DNA of 64,000 nt, taken from Actinostola sp. cb2023. Its lineage: Eukaryota; Cnidaria; Anthozoa; Actiniaria; Actinostolidae. Below are positions 1-12,100 of the stretch, piece after piece; position 1 is the first letter of the stretch; the number at the start of each line of letters is the position of its first letter. A model generated the notes under the pieces. That model was not told the origin of the DNA. It ran no database searches and saw only the letters and a program-made list of their open reading frames with translations. Position numbers and translations under genes: made by a program. The stretch lies in assembly GCA_033675265.1 (NCBI GenBank), contig JAUJYZ010001501.1, positions 1-64,000 of the forward strand. The letters run 5' to 3'.

Positions 1-3000
1 AAAATAGAGGTATACTAACTACTTAAACTACTGCTACCGGTTTTCTATTTCTAGTATTAGTGCGCTATATGAATAATTTATTACTATTATTATTATTACC
101 TTTTTCCAGCATTGCTTTTTCCTGCATGACATACTGCGACAGGTTTTCCAACAAGTTCAGGCCGATCTCTAAGACCAACCGACACAAAAGAAACAGTCCA
201 TATCAACATGCATGATGACCCTACCATAACACCCTGGCGCAGGATGCTTGTAAGGAACAATGCCATCTTTGATTTTAGATTTGATGAGTTCACTTGTAAA
301 CTGCTTGAGCTCCGCACCCCAAGTTGAAAGATAATGCAGTCGAGAGTTGTTATAGAATTCACTCACAAAATTAATGTCTCCTGCCTTTACTGTCTTTTGA
401 TTGGTTGTCTTGTCACTCAGTGATAATCCCTTGCTCTGATTGGCTGTTGCATCACCTAGCAACAAGTCATTATTTTCATTGGCTGTTGTATCACCTAGCA
501 ACAAGTCACTCTTTTCATTGGCTATTGTATCACCTAGCAACAAGTCATTGTTTTCATTGGCTGTTGTATCACCTAGCAACAAGTCTTTGTTTTCATTGGC
601 TGTTGTATCACCTAGCAACAAGTCATTATTTTCGTTGGCTGTTGTATCGCCTAGCAACAAGTCATTCATTCTATTGGTTGACTTGTCACCTAGCAACAAG
701 TTTACTCTTTTGACTGACAATCTTGTTTCTCTTGCAGCTCAGATGACAGGCTATCTGTAGCCTTTGGTGGCGTTCCATCAGTTTTGAATAAAGTCGCATA
801 CTTTTAACACAGGTTTGTAAGGGCATTGTGCCCCTGCATTGGCATACCAGAATGCTGATCCAGAGATGCATCACCATCCCAAGACTGATCACTACGTGAC
901 ATATCTTTAAAGTGCACAGAATTGTCTTTTTTGCTTTTCTGTTTCTGTTGATGTATTAGTTGTAGTTGTACTTGTAGAGTGTGATGAGAAGCTGAGCTGT
1001 TTCTGTCTCGCCTGTCGGCCATCATACAAAAGATATGGTTCTATTGGCAGAAGACGTGACTGTTTGATGCTTTCTAGTATCCATTGTGGACGTACTATTT
1101 TCTTGTCTCTGAAATATTTAACCACTCAATACATTTGGACCAAATGCAAATCCAAGTCCGTATATGAAAGTGCAAAATTCAATGTAATATAGAGTTCTCT
1201 AGGGGTGAGTTCTAGGGGGGTGTCGAATGGTCGAGGCGAGACTTTATGAGAGCCCGAGCCGCTTTTTCACCGATTTCCCTTTGTTTTCAAAATTCGAGAC
1301 TCTGAGATGGCTTTTTTACGAAAAAAACGAGACTCTGACTTTTTGCAGGGACCATTCGACACCCCTGGTTCTTGTTAGTACCATAAGACTACAGGATGTT
1401 GTGCCGGGAGACGATCTAATTAACACAATTATCACAACAGGTTCTTTTATATAGTTCGTTTGCCTTTTCCTAGTGACATAACTCTCAATAATTCATGTAC
1501 CAGAAAGTCACACAATAAGTCATATAAGCTTTTACCATCATTTATTAATCCTTATAAGTACTCTTTTTTTTACCCGCTGTATACCTTTATGGAACAGTCT
1601 TTCTTACGAGGCAGTAAATGCCCGATCATTGTCACTGTTTAAGTCAACTGTAAATAATATAAGATCTACTGCCTAGTTTATAATATCTGTATGACCATCC
1701 ATTGCCTATAGATTAGCTTGCTATTTGGCAATTATTATGATTAAAGATTAAAGATACCCCTGACGATACCCCCTTTATAGTGGTTAGAAATGACAAGGAT
1801 GTGGCTGCGAATCGAACCTTGACTTCCCACACACAAGCCAGAGCTCTAACCAACTGAGCCAACAAGGTGGTATTAGTAAACACGTGGTCATAGTAGACAC
1901 TACATCTACATATTCATTTACCTTATTTCAGTGATTTTACTGTCTGGTAGATTGGTCGCAATAATGTGAGTGACAACTGAACGAGAAAAATACTGCTGAA
2001 ATCTACCTCCATGATGACAGACAAGTTTACGCAATTCATCAGCTGGTGGAACTACAATGTAAGACAGTAAAACAAAACAAAACACATTACCAACTGATGA
2101 TCATGAACAAACGAATGAATGAATGAATGAATGAGAAAGTGAATGAATGAATGAATGAATGAGAAAATAAATGAGTGAATGAATGAATGAATGAGAAAAT
2201 GAATGAATGAGAAAATGAATGAATGAGAAAATAAATGAGTGAGAAAATGAATGAATGAATGAATGAATGAATGAATGAGAAAGTGAATGAGTGAGAAAGT
2301 GAATAAGTGAATGAATGAATGAGAAAATGAATGACTGAATGAATGAATGAGAAAGTGAATAAGTGAATGAAATGAAAGAGAAAATGAGTGAAAATGAGAA
2401 AGTGAATGAATGAGAAAATAAATGAGTGAGAAAATGACTGAATTGGATGAATGAGAAAGTGAATGACTGAATGAAGAAAGTGAATAAGTGAATGAATGAA
2501 TGAGAAAATAAATGAATGAATGAATGGATGAATGAATGAATGAAATAGAAAATGATTGATTGAACATGATCGAATAAACAAATGAATGAGTATGCATATT
2601 ATGAATATGATTGAATGAATAAATGAATGAAAGTTTGAATATGTTTGATTTAATGAATGAATGAATGAATATGAATGAATGAATATGAATGAATAAATAT
2701 AATTAAAAAATATACTCACTGGTATATCCATTGATAAATATTGCTACTCCCTTGAAAATATCTTCTTTCCTATATTGAATCAATCAAAACAGATATGTAT
2801 ACCACCCTTTACAAATAAATCCTGCCAAGATCAAAACTGTGAAGACGAATGTGTTGATTAAGGGAGGGGAGGGTTCCTTTTTACCTTTGCATATCCTTGA
2901 CTACCCAATGATGTTGATCTAATTTTCGCAGTTTTGTATTCATGTAATCACCCTTAGAAGTAAACAATTGTATTGAAAAATAATAAATAATTGCACAATA

Positions 3001-5937
3001 CCTTTTCAAATGTTCCTTGAATGTTTTAAAGTGCCTATGACGCTGCTTTTTTATTTGAAAAAATCGATTACATATGAAGTGAGTAGTGGGATGGTTCAGT
3101 ATTTTTGTGATTTTGAACTTCGCATTTGCGAATTATAATGGTTTGAAATCGTGATATGCTAAATTTGGTGACGTCAACGTATGCATTTGCCGTAACTTGT
3201 TTATATTTTTTCAAGTAGCACTCTTTTCTGAAATGGGAAAAAAAATTTAAAAAGCATCATGTATATATATAAGTAGTAGAAAAAACTTTTTGCCTAGATT
3301 AATCAATGTCAGTAATTTGCAAAGGGGCACTTTTGTATAATAAATGATGCCTACGTTGAAGTCACTGAATTAACATATCACGATTTCAAACCTTTTATAA
3401 CTCGCAAATGCGAAGATCTCAAATCACAAAATACTGAACCACCCCACTATTCACTTCATATGTAATCGATTTTTAAAATAAAACAATAAGCGTGCATAGG
3501 CACTGAAAAAAAACAGACTCCATTTTTATTTGTTACTACTAAAGTTTACTATTTGCTTGTTTACATGGCGTTAATGAAGATGAATACATATAAATAGTTT
3601 AGCTTAATTAGGATTACTTTTTAATTATTTAGTTAGATATTGTAAAGCGCTATTGGACTTTTAGGAAATAGCGCTATATAAATAAATTATTATTATTATT
3701 AAATAAAATAAATTATTATTATTATTATTAATAAAAAGTGAATTGAGCTACGGGAACATTTTTTATTTCGCGCACGAAGTTGGGCATTTTGGGTTTCAAA
3801 GTGCGACAATTCCCACTCGGTCAAACTATAGAAATGTGATGTCAAGAGTTGTGCAAACAAAGGCATACACAACTTATGACGTCACCGAGCCATTGTCAAG
3901 GGCCCAGTCTCTTGTCGCCCATTTTGGTTGAAAATGATAATTTTCGAACCGCGAAAGGAAAATGTTCGCACGCTCAAAGTCGATGTTTAAATACAGCAAA
4001 TGTTCAGAGAAAGACCAAACAACAATAACGTACAATAAGACAAGGATCGACATTTTCGTTTCATAGGCACTTTAATACTCCAGTTTCAAGTTGTTTACAC
4101 ACCGCTGTAAGTACATTGTACATACATGTACACTCCTTGACAGAATATGGTAGAAGAAGACAGAAGATGTATACAGCTAATTGCATAGTCGTTGTCGGGT
4201 CGAAAATCATGAAATCTATGACCAAAAGGAATTCTGGGAAATTAAAACTCTCAAATAACACCGTCAAATCAGAATATATCTGTATGTAATGTAGCTCATG
4301 AACTGATTTCCCATCCATCCTTGCGGTCTCAGCTTCTATGATTTATGATTTTCAACCCAACAACGATTTAAGGAATATATAATATATGCAGCCTTAGCCT
4401 CAATCCAGAGAATAAACACTTGCAATTAAAAAAGGTTTATATAATTGTCAAAGTCAACATATTTTCGCATTCTTGTTGGTATTGTGAATAATTTACCCTG
4501 AATTGAGGCTAAGGCTAAGCAAATGCGCCTCTTATCATGGAGTACAGCAGTATCTAACAACTCGAAACTGGAGTATTAATGTGGCTAAGTGAATACTTAG
4601 GCTAAAGTTAAAATCAAGGCACATGGGGAAAAACGCTGAAGTCATGTGGTTTCAGGGCCACGTGGCACCCGTATTGTTGTCTCAGGGTCATGCAGCACCC
4701 ATATTGCTGAATGTGTGTATCTACTCTAATGCAAAGCTGAGCATGCTGGCCAGCGGTCATGCACCATGCTGTGGGGGCACCCCAGGCTATAGCAGGGTCA
4801 TATGGTGTCTTTGTGGCAGAACGTCGTGGGTCTATGCAAGCGTGTCGCTGGTTCTGTTTGAATGCATGCAATCTTGGATTAATCTTGCCAAGACTCTACT
4901 ACAACATGCTTGCATTATTACATGTACATGTAAATAAGACCATATGCAAATATGAAATCCTGATTTGCATAACTTGGCAGAATTGAAAAAAAAAGTGAAA
5001 AAAAGACAAGTTCAGCAAATATGATGTCATGTTTTGTGAGACTTCAAACAGTTTTTAAAAATCAAAATTTCGTAAGATATGAGCTTTGTTATATTTAACA
5101 ATTAGCAAGGTGAAAAAGATACCAAAAAGTACTGAGAACTGTACTATTTTTATTTATTTTTTGCTGTTAAATACGTACTGCTCCCTTGCATTTTGGGCTA
5201 TGTACGGCCCTGATTACACTACGAGTTTGAGTTTTCTATGAGTCGATAGTCAACAAGGTGCGTAACGTCGAGTTGACTATTTGAACTCATAGAAAACGAG
5301 AACGAATAGTCTAATTGTTTTAGTAGAAACCAACTAGCATATATATATATATACTACCTTCGATTTTATACCAATATTTAATGATTTTTTGCTAAATGTT
5401 TTTGTTCAAAACGCTACTCACTATCACTCGATAGTGAGTATGTTAGCCAATCAGATTGCAGGATTCGTGATAGTATGCTAGTTGGATTCTACTAATATAC
5501 TATAGAAATTAAAATGTATGATCTACTGTGTGATTATGTCTTAGCAGGGTTGAGGGGGAAAGAGAGGAGAGAAAGGGAATGAAGATCGAGCCTTGTTGTT
5601 AAAAATAATACAAATAATTACACACATATAATATATAGCATACAAAATAATGTGTAAGCTATAAAGTGTGTTATGGTGAAGTGTTTTACATACTCGTACT
5701 CTATTGTTTGGTGGGTAAAGTTTCCCGCCAAAACTGCTGGGAAACTGGCAAAAGATCTAGATTATGCTGCGCTCCCTTCCATGGCATACACTGTATATAT
5801 AATACATACAACACAGGTACGTTGTCATCTTATGAACCCGAAGTAAATGATTAACACTAACATTATCACTGTTTATCGTGAATCTAAGGTCTACTTACAT
5901 GACTTGTCCAGTCGTGTTTACGTTTCTTGGACGCCAT
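1..5937 (-). CDS. REV1: DNA repair protein REV1, 5' part (partial, continues beyond left edge)
   Basis: REV1 is the Y-family deoxycytidyl transferase and scaffold of translesion DNA synthesis in the nucleus. Exons seen on the minus strand: 5899-5937 (start MASKKRKHDW, donor gtaagt), 2720-2769 (FKGVAIFINGYT), 1922-2051 (ELRKLVCHHGG, THIIATNLPD) and 1108 down to 100, beginning DKKIVRPQWIL; these form the N-terminal BRCT domain with matching splice phases. After a linker come FVSEFYNNSRLHYLSTW and the palm motif MHVDMDCFF, then RDRPELVGKPVAV, before a donor at 98-99. A small exon (family motif GGYM) between 2769 and 5899 was not found. Two frame changes stand out: near 927-932 in the linker and at 186-189, inside the catalytic DMDCFF segment, both at homopolymers. 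They may be assembly errors or a disabled allele. Assignment of exon 1 rests on position and splice signal only. Confidence 0.88.
394..706 (-). repeat. 39-bp coding minisatellite in the REV1 linker
   Basis: Eight consecutive 39-bp units encode the 13-residue motif NDLLLGDTTANEN with substitutions (DKSTNRM, DTIANEK, DATANQS, DKTTNQK). The array sits directly upstream of the conserved segment preceding the REV1 palm domain. Because 39 is a multiple of three, copy-number change would keep frame. In REV1 this linker is normally disordered and poorly conserved. Edge units are the most diverged, as expected for an array growing from its middle. Confidence 0.85.
1214..1366. mobile_element. Small inverted-repeat element (MITE), family ggtgtcgaatggtc
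   Basis: Terminal inverted repeats read ggggtgtcgaatggtc on the left and gaccattcgacacccc on the right, about 150 bp apart, with no coding capacity. A diverged relative lies at 11267-11447. It sits in a REV1 intron. Confidence 0.6.
1740..1880 (-). mobile_element. tRNA-derived SINE fragment
   Basis: The minus strand carries a polymerase III A box (TGGCTCAGTTGGTTAGAGC) followed about 35 bp later by a B box (GGTTCGATTC). The acceptor ends do not pair, so a functional tRNA is unlikely. It lies in the REV1 intron between exons 1922-2051 and 1108. Confidence 0.5.
2105..2700. repeat. Degenerate (TGAA)n microsatellite
   Basis: About 600 bp of tgaa/atga tetranucleotides mixed with gagaaagtgaa variants, inside the REV1 intron between 2051 and 2720. 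The long open frames across it on the minus strand (Phe-Ile-His-Ser rich) are artefacts of the repeat. Confidence 0.9.
3062..3475. mobile_element. Foldback MITE, about 415 bp
   Basis: Inverted arms share cgattacatatgaagtgaa, ttcagtattttgtgat and ggtttgaaatcgtgatatg, in mirrored order. The same arm motifs recur at 33942-34746, so this is a family. The rest of the REV1 intron 2770-5898 holds this element, a SINE-like tail at 3640-3725, further MITEs at 4075-4579 and 5214-5508, and nothing recognisable at 4580-5090. Confidence 0.7.
3640..3725 (+). repeat. SINE-type 3' tail (gcgctatataaat followed by att repeats)
   Basis: The sequence taaagcgctattgg ... agcgctatataaataa runs into (att)n, the tail style of many invertebrate tRNA-SINEs. 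Similar tails occur at 11340-11390 (reverse), 14140-14200, 31985-32090 and 41060-41095. No A or B box is preserved here. Confidence 0.45.
4075..4579. mobile_element. Foldback element, TIR aatactccagtttc (copy 1)
   Basis: Ends read aatactccagtttcaagttgttt and aacaactcgaaactggagtatt. Inside is a second pair, ttagcctcaatccagagaataa and ccctgaattgaggctaaggc. A second copy closes the window at 63557-63953. A middle part (aaactctcaaataacaccgt) is also found at 38130-38350 without these ends, suggesting nesting. Confidence 0.7.
5214..5510. mobile_element. Palindromic MITE
   Basis: Paired segments include gttttctatgagtcgatagt with actatttgaactcatagaaaac, and tagtagaaaccaactagcat with atgctagttggattctacta. 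The adjoining 5101-5213 is a one-ended copy of the cagggccgtac family. Confidence 0.55.
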
Positions 5938-6106
5938 CTTGGATACCAGCGCCCGCGATATCATATCATCAGCGTGTAGTTCAACGCATACGCAATGCGT
6001 AAACTCTTCGTGTTACCATGGTAACTACAAGTTATTTTGAACTTCCTGAGGTTTTTGGTGCAAAAGAGGAAGGTTTTTTGACTAAAATATCGCCTTATTT
6101 TGAAGA
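5938..6106. promoter_or_regulatory. Divergent promoter between REV1 and LRRC23
   Basis: Only 169 bp separate the two start codons (5937 minus, 6107 plus). The interval contains the near-palindromes gcgcccgcgatat and gcatacgcaatgcgt and an accatggtaa palindrome, and no obvious TATA box. Both 5' UTRs must share it, so a bidirectional promoter is inferred. Confidence 0.45.
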
Positions 6107-9100
6107 ATGTCGGATTTTGAGGACGAAGAAGGTGTCGATGAACCTGTCTTAGAGGATGAAAACGAAGAAGAAGAGCAAGAAGAAGACGTAGAGGTGAAAT
6201 ACAGTCACATACACTTTATACACTGTACAGTGTGTATTCTGTCTGTAAAAACAGGAATTTTCTGCTTGATTTCTATAGTTTCTCACCTATTGAGACGCTT
6301 TGATTGTTTATTGGTGTATTTTTTTCAGCAGAAAGCACCAGAAAATCCACTGACAGAAGAAATGCTTGCTGAAAGTCTATCACTGTTGTGTAAGACTGGT
6401 AATGGTTTAGCACATGCCTATGTTAGGCTGGATATACACGACAAGTATGTTCCAAACCATGGCAGGGCCATACATAACCCATAATTCAAGGGGCGCAGTA
6501 CGTATTTTACAGCAAAATAAATAAATAAAAATTAGTACAGTTCTCAGTAGATTTTGGTATCTTTTTCGCCTTGTTAGGGGGGCAACTGCCCCCACCCCCC
6601 TACCCCTGTGCTGTGTACGGCCCTGCGTGGTATATTATTGAGGTTTGTAGACATTTAATGTAAATATGGTATTTCACATGCTCTTTTCCTTTGGTGCATA
6701 TATGCAATATATGTTTTCAAGTAGTTTGAATGTTTCCAATGTTTATATTTCAGGGAATTGACTGACGTCAGCATCTTAAATTGCTTCATTCATCTGCGAT
6801 ATGTGGTGGGTATTTATCTCCAGGCCTGTTCAAAGACCCATTGGATTCATCCGAAAAGATCCAACATGACCCAGCACGCTGCACATGCAATACAGAATTT
6901 ATTATTATATTATTATTATTATTTATTGTAGTAGTGTACACTGTACTACCAGTGTTCATATATTTTATTTGTTTACAGGATGTATGTGGTAATCAGCTGA
7001 AGGATATATCTTCTATCAACTCTCTTACTCATCTACTCACTCTCAAGTGTGATCGCAACCAGCTGCACTCTGCTAAACTAGATGAGGTGATTAAATGGAT
7101 TTACACAATTTTTGAATGTCACCCTGTGTCAGTGATCGTACAAATGTACATGTATGCAGTGCATTGTGCCAATGTTTTAATTTTGCATTTACATGAACCT
7201 GCTAAAACTATATAATACATGTACATTGACAGACTTGCAATAGAACACTGTATTGTAAATGTATTGTAAATGTATTTTGATCAAGGGCACGTTCCAAAGG
7301 TGGATAGCGCTATCCGTTGGATAAATCCTTATCCAGTGAATAATTTGAGGCTGTTACATGTATCTACTAAAGTTAATTTATAACATAGCTATGATATAAC
7401 GCACGCTCTGATTGGCCAAAGGAATTGCGTATTCCGCATGCTCTATGAAAGCACAGTGCACGTGCACGCAGATATTCAAACATTTTTGTAACAAACAAAA
7501 TTGAAAACTTGCTTTAAAGTCATAATTGTATTTAATAAAAGAAATAGAAAACTAGGCAGCTCGAGAAGTGCGAGAAGCACTCGGCTACGCCTTGTGCTTC
7601 TCCTAGCACTTCTCTCATCTTCTTCCAATTCCCGTGTGCTTCTATAACTTGATAGAGCACGCTGCCTCGTTTTCTATTTCTTCAGGATAAGGATGTATCT
7701 GGTGCAGACAATGGATAGTGTTTTATTAATCCACCTGTAGTGCAACTGGGGCATGGTTGATTGATGTAGAAATATGTCATTATAAACCCTAAGTTGCAGA
7801 GCCGTGGGGGTATAAAGGGGGTCTTATGACTTTCAATAATAATGATTCCAGGTTACAAAAACCCTCTACATGTACATTGTTATTGTAACTATAAGTATTT
7901 TCTTTCTTACAGCTTCCATACCTGCAGATTGCTAGTTTTGCTAACAATAAGATCATGGATACTGAAGGCATAAGTCATCCACTGTTGGAACACCTTAATT
8001 TATCATGTAAGCTTAATTGAATATTAATATAGTTGCTAAGTCAACCAGATCTTCAACATTGCCTCTTTAATTGGTGAGGGTGGGCGCAAGTATCGTTAAC
8101 TTAAAGTACATGTAACTGTGTACATACTTCAGGACACAAAAGTTCCTGTGCAAAAGTCTAATGTTAATAAAAGCTAAAAAGGTTTTATAAGTTGTAAAAC
8201 TTCATTGTACATCTTTGTTTCTTCTACGTTTTAACATTGTTAAGTTAGTCCCAAGCTTTTGGGTCATTGACCCGTCATCAAGGGGATGCGAAATTTAGCT
8301 GTTACAAATGCCAAGAAAAAATGTGTGTAGTCATGTAGAAGAAACAAAGATTATTAAAAATAAATTACTGTTTTAATGTGTCAATCGATCTAGCATTACT
8401 GCTAATTGGGGACACGACTCTCACATTCACTTCTTACTACATTCTATATTATGTACACCCAACACTCATCTCACTAGTTCATTTTTTAAATGAGGGAGGA
8501 AAACCGGAGTACCTGGAGAAAAACCCTCAAAGCAATGGAAAGAACAAACTGGAGAATTGAACCAGGCACCGTAGCGGAGAGAGGCGAGTGCTCTCACCAC
8601 TCAGCCACCCTTGCTCCCCTCTCATCATTAGGAACACCCTACAACACCCTACCTGTAATAATCTACCAAGGCTTATAAAGTCCACTATATAAAGAAACTA
8701 ATAACTTGTAATTTTGTTCCAGATAATGAAATAGTAGAAGTAGCTGGACTTGATGCTGTGAAGTTAAACAGATTAGCGATACTTGAACTACGTGGAAACA
8801 AGCTCATGAACACCAATGGATTAAACATCACCAACCTGAAGGAACTTTACCTGGTAAATAGATTGATAGACTGTGATCAAGTCCTACTATCTTAGTTTAT
8901 ACTGGGACTTGTCTGACAATCTATTAATATTGATAGACTGTGATCAAATCCTACTATCTTTAGTTTATTACTGGGACTTGTCTTACACTCTATTAATATT
9001 GGATTAAGTTCATTGAATGCCCATTGCAAATATAAGCTACACAGGGATTGGACATAATATGCATTTAATGTGTATCATAGACACAGGTACAGTTAGTATC

Positions 9101-12100
9101 ATGTGAAACTGAGAAGTGATTAAGTGCATCTTTTGATGGGCTTCCTGTGGTAGAGTTAGATTATGTTATTGGGTTAACGTTGACCCCTGGACCATCTCCC
9201 TCTCATTATATTAGTCATTAGAGCTGTTTTAATTCTTGTACGTGTACTTGTACGATCACTAAATATCTCAGCAGCTCTGTTTGGTTGGCTGGGTTACATG
9301 TAGCTGACTATATCACAGGCAGCATGTAACTATTTCTTCTGAGAGGCTATATTATAATAATAATTGTGAAAAATAAAAAAAAGTACATGCATGATGTGCA
9401 CATATGCACATGTACTGTAGGAGCACATATTAGTTGTCAGCTGGCTCGAATGTTATTGCATTCAAAGCAACAAGCGTCAAGCCAAGCTGCCAGTTTTGTG
9501 CTGGCAATAAATGTCATGATGTTATGATGTTATGATTCTGTCTTTGGAATTTGGGCTTCCTGTGGTATGCGCGACACCACAGGTAACCCGCCAAAAGGAT
9601 GACATTCAAAGTCGATTTTCCCACTCAATTTGTGAAAATCTGAATCTATTTCTTCACTCAAGTATATTACATCTCTAGAGCTATCTATGGTCTGAATTCT
9701 GTTACAAACAGAAATCTAGAAGTAGGTAAAAACGATCATTGAAATGTGGGCTTCCTGTGGTGTGCTCAACAATTGAAACGCCAGAAATTCGGTTAACATT
9801 CAACCGAAATACAGCAAATTAAAGTTTTCTCTAGCTTCCTATAGATATTTCGTATTTCTAAGTAATATTTGTCTCAAAGTTTAAGCTTTGAAAATTTTCG
9901 ATTTTCAATATTATTATTCAAATCACAATTGTTTCTATAAGAACTAATTGAATAATTTGTCAACACAAAACCAGCATTCACTTAATCGGTCTTAGCTTGA
10001 CGCTTGTTGCTTTGAACGCAACACCTTTTTTGAAAAAAGTGTATATACATGTATGACTTGTATATATATGTACAATGTACGTGATTTGTAAACTGTGGAC
10101 AAACCATGTATTGTCTTATAGGGTGCAAACACCATTAAAGCTATAGAAGGCTTTGATCGTTTAGAACATCTCACAAAACTGCATCTTAGGGATAATCAGA
10201 TTGATAAACTGGATGGGTTTTCAGAAAACATGAAGAATCTGCAATACCTGAATCTGAGGTTAGTCATTAAGATAGGCTTGTAGTGCCTGCTCACAGCACT
10301 TGGCAAAGCAATCATTCAACACTAAAGGTGCAGTAATACAGGCAACAAAAGCAATCATTCAACACTAAAGGTGCAGTAATACAGGCAACAAAATCGTGCA
10401 ACTTGTCTCGCAACATTGTTGCATTGCAAGTTGAAGAGAAAATGTTGCTTGTATTAGCACTCCACACGCAACAAATATTCTTTGTTGCACGATGTAGAAG
10501 CCCTCTACTCTTTGCAACAAAGAAAATGTTTGAGTGCAGAGTGATAATAATACGAGCAACATTTTCTCTTCAACTTGCAGTTGCACAAGCATGCAATTTG
10601 TAATTCAATATTCTCAATGTACATGTGTACCCAGGGGGGGTACTCAGGGGTATCAGTGATGGGGAGGTGCGAAGGCTTTTTTGGGGTTTGAAATTCGCAG
10701 CTTGGGACTTTTTTTTGGGTTATCAATTTTCTGGTGGACGTTTTTTGATATAAAGATTTTGGCAAGGACTTTTTTTGGGGGTTGATAAAAATGATATCCT
10801 ACCGTTCTCGATTTTTGCAGAGAAAATTGGGGGGGTTACGATTTTGGGCCGTTGGACTTTTTTGGGGTCTTGTTTTTGCGTAATGGACTTTTTGGGGGTT
10901 AAAAAGTTTGGCCTCATTCGCACCTCCCCGTCACTGATACCCCTGAGTACCCCCCCTGGGCATGTGTACATTGAACTATTAAAGGTAGCCTGACTGGCTA
11001 AAGCCTAATAGAATTGTAATGTATTGACTATGAGTTAAGGTGATTTATTCTGATGTCATTTGTAGGGGTAACAGTATATCTGACGTCAAGGAAGTCAACA
11101 AGATAAAATGTCTTCCTCTACTAAGAGCTGTACTGCTCATGGGTGAGAACCTTTGGTTTGGATCCTGACCAAAACATCAAAATATATACCCTTTCTTATC
11201 CCATGGCACATACAAGCATAGCTAATACATGTATATTAGTACCCCACACCCCTTGGTGACAAGAAGAGGTGTGTCGAATGGTCCTGCAAAAAGTCAGTCT
11301 TGAAAATTTCGGACAAATTTTGCAGGTCGAATTTTGAAAACAAATAATAATAATAATAATAATAATCAAAAATTTATATAGCGCCATTTCCTTATAGCCT
11401 TATATGCCTTGTCTCGCAAAGTCTCGTTTTGACCATCGATACCCCTAAGATGCATCTTACAACGTGATTATTACATTTTGTATAAATATTATAGATTTAT
11501 TAACAATTTCTAATTAAAAATCTAAAACACTGAACAGCACAATCACATGTTATTTCAGAAAATCCTGTGTCTGATGAAGATGACTATCGAATTGAAGTAC
11601 TGATTAGCTTACGCAGACTAGAAAGATTGGACAAAGATGAATACACAGATGATGAGAGACAAGAGGCTGAGGAGGTAACTACTGTACATGCACACTGACA
11701 CCTTCATAGCCTGCATACATGTATGCAACCCAGGGGGAAGGGGCTGGGGGAATCGGCACCTATATACATGTATCACATACATGTACATGTATATGCAACC
11801 CAGGGGGAAGGGGCTGGGGGAGTCGGCACCTTTATACATGTAGCCTGCATTTTCCGGGTAAAGGTAAATGGTAAGCACCGCAGCTATAAGAGTTGCAACA
11901 AATGAAGCCATAATGATAAACCCAAAAAAACTCAACCCAAAAGTTGTCCTACTGAGTCCTATAGCACAACTCTCAAAAGGCCTTTTTTTTCCCATGGCAA
12001 ACACATGCTGCCCAAAAAATAGTCCTTGAAAAAGTTTGCAATATTTCAAACCCAGTAAAGGACTTGCCACGCCCCTGTCTCTCTTGTACAATGTACATGC

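Noticed and set aside
1788..1875. Functional tRNA gene
   Set aside because: A and B boxes are present, but acceptor and anticodon stems do not pair; best explained as SINE remnant.
2052..2731. Phe/His/Ser/Ile-rich minus-strand frames
   Set aside because: Product of tgaa tetranucleotides between two REV1 exons with matching phases.
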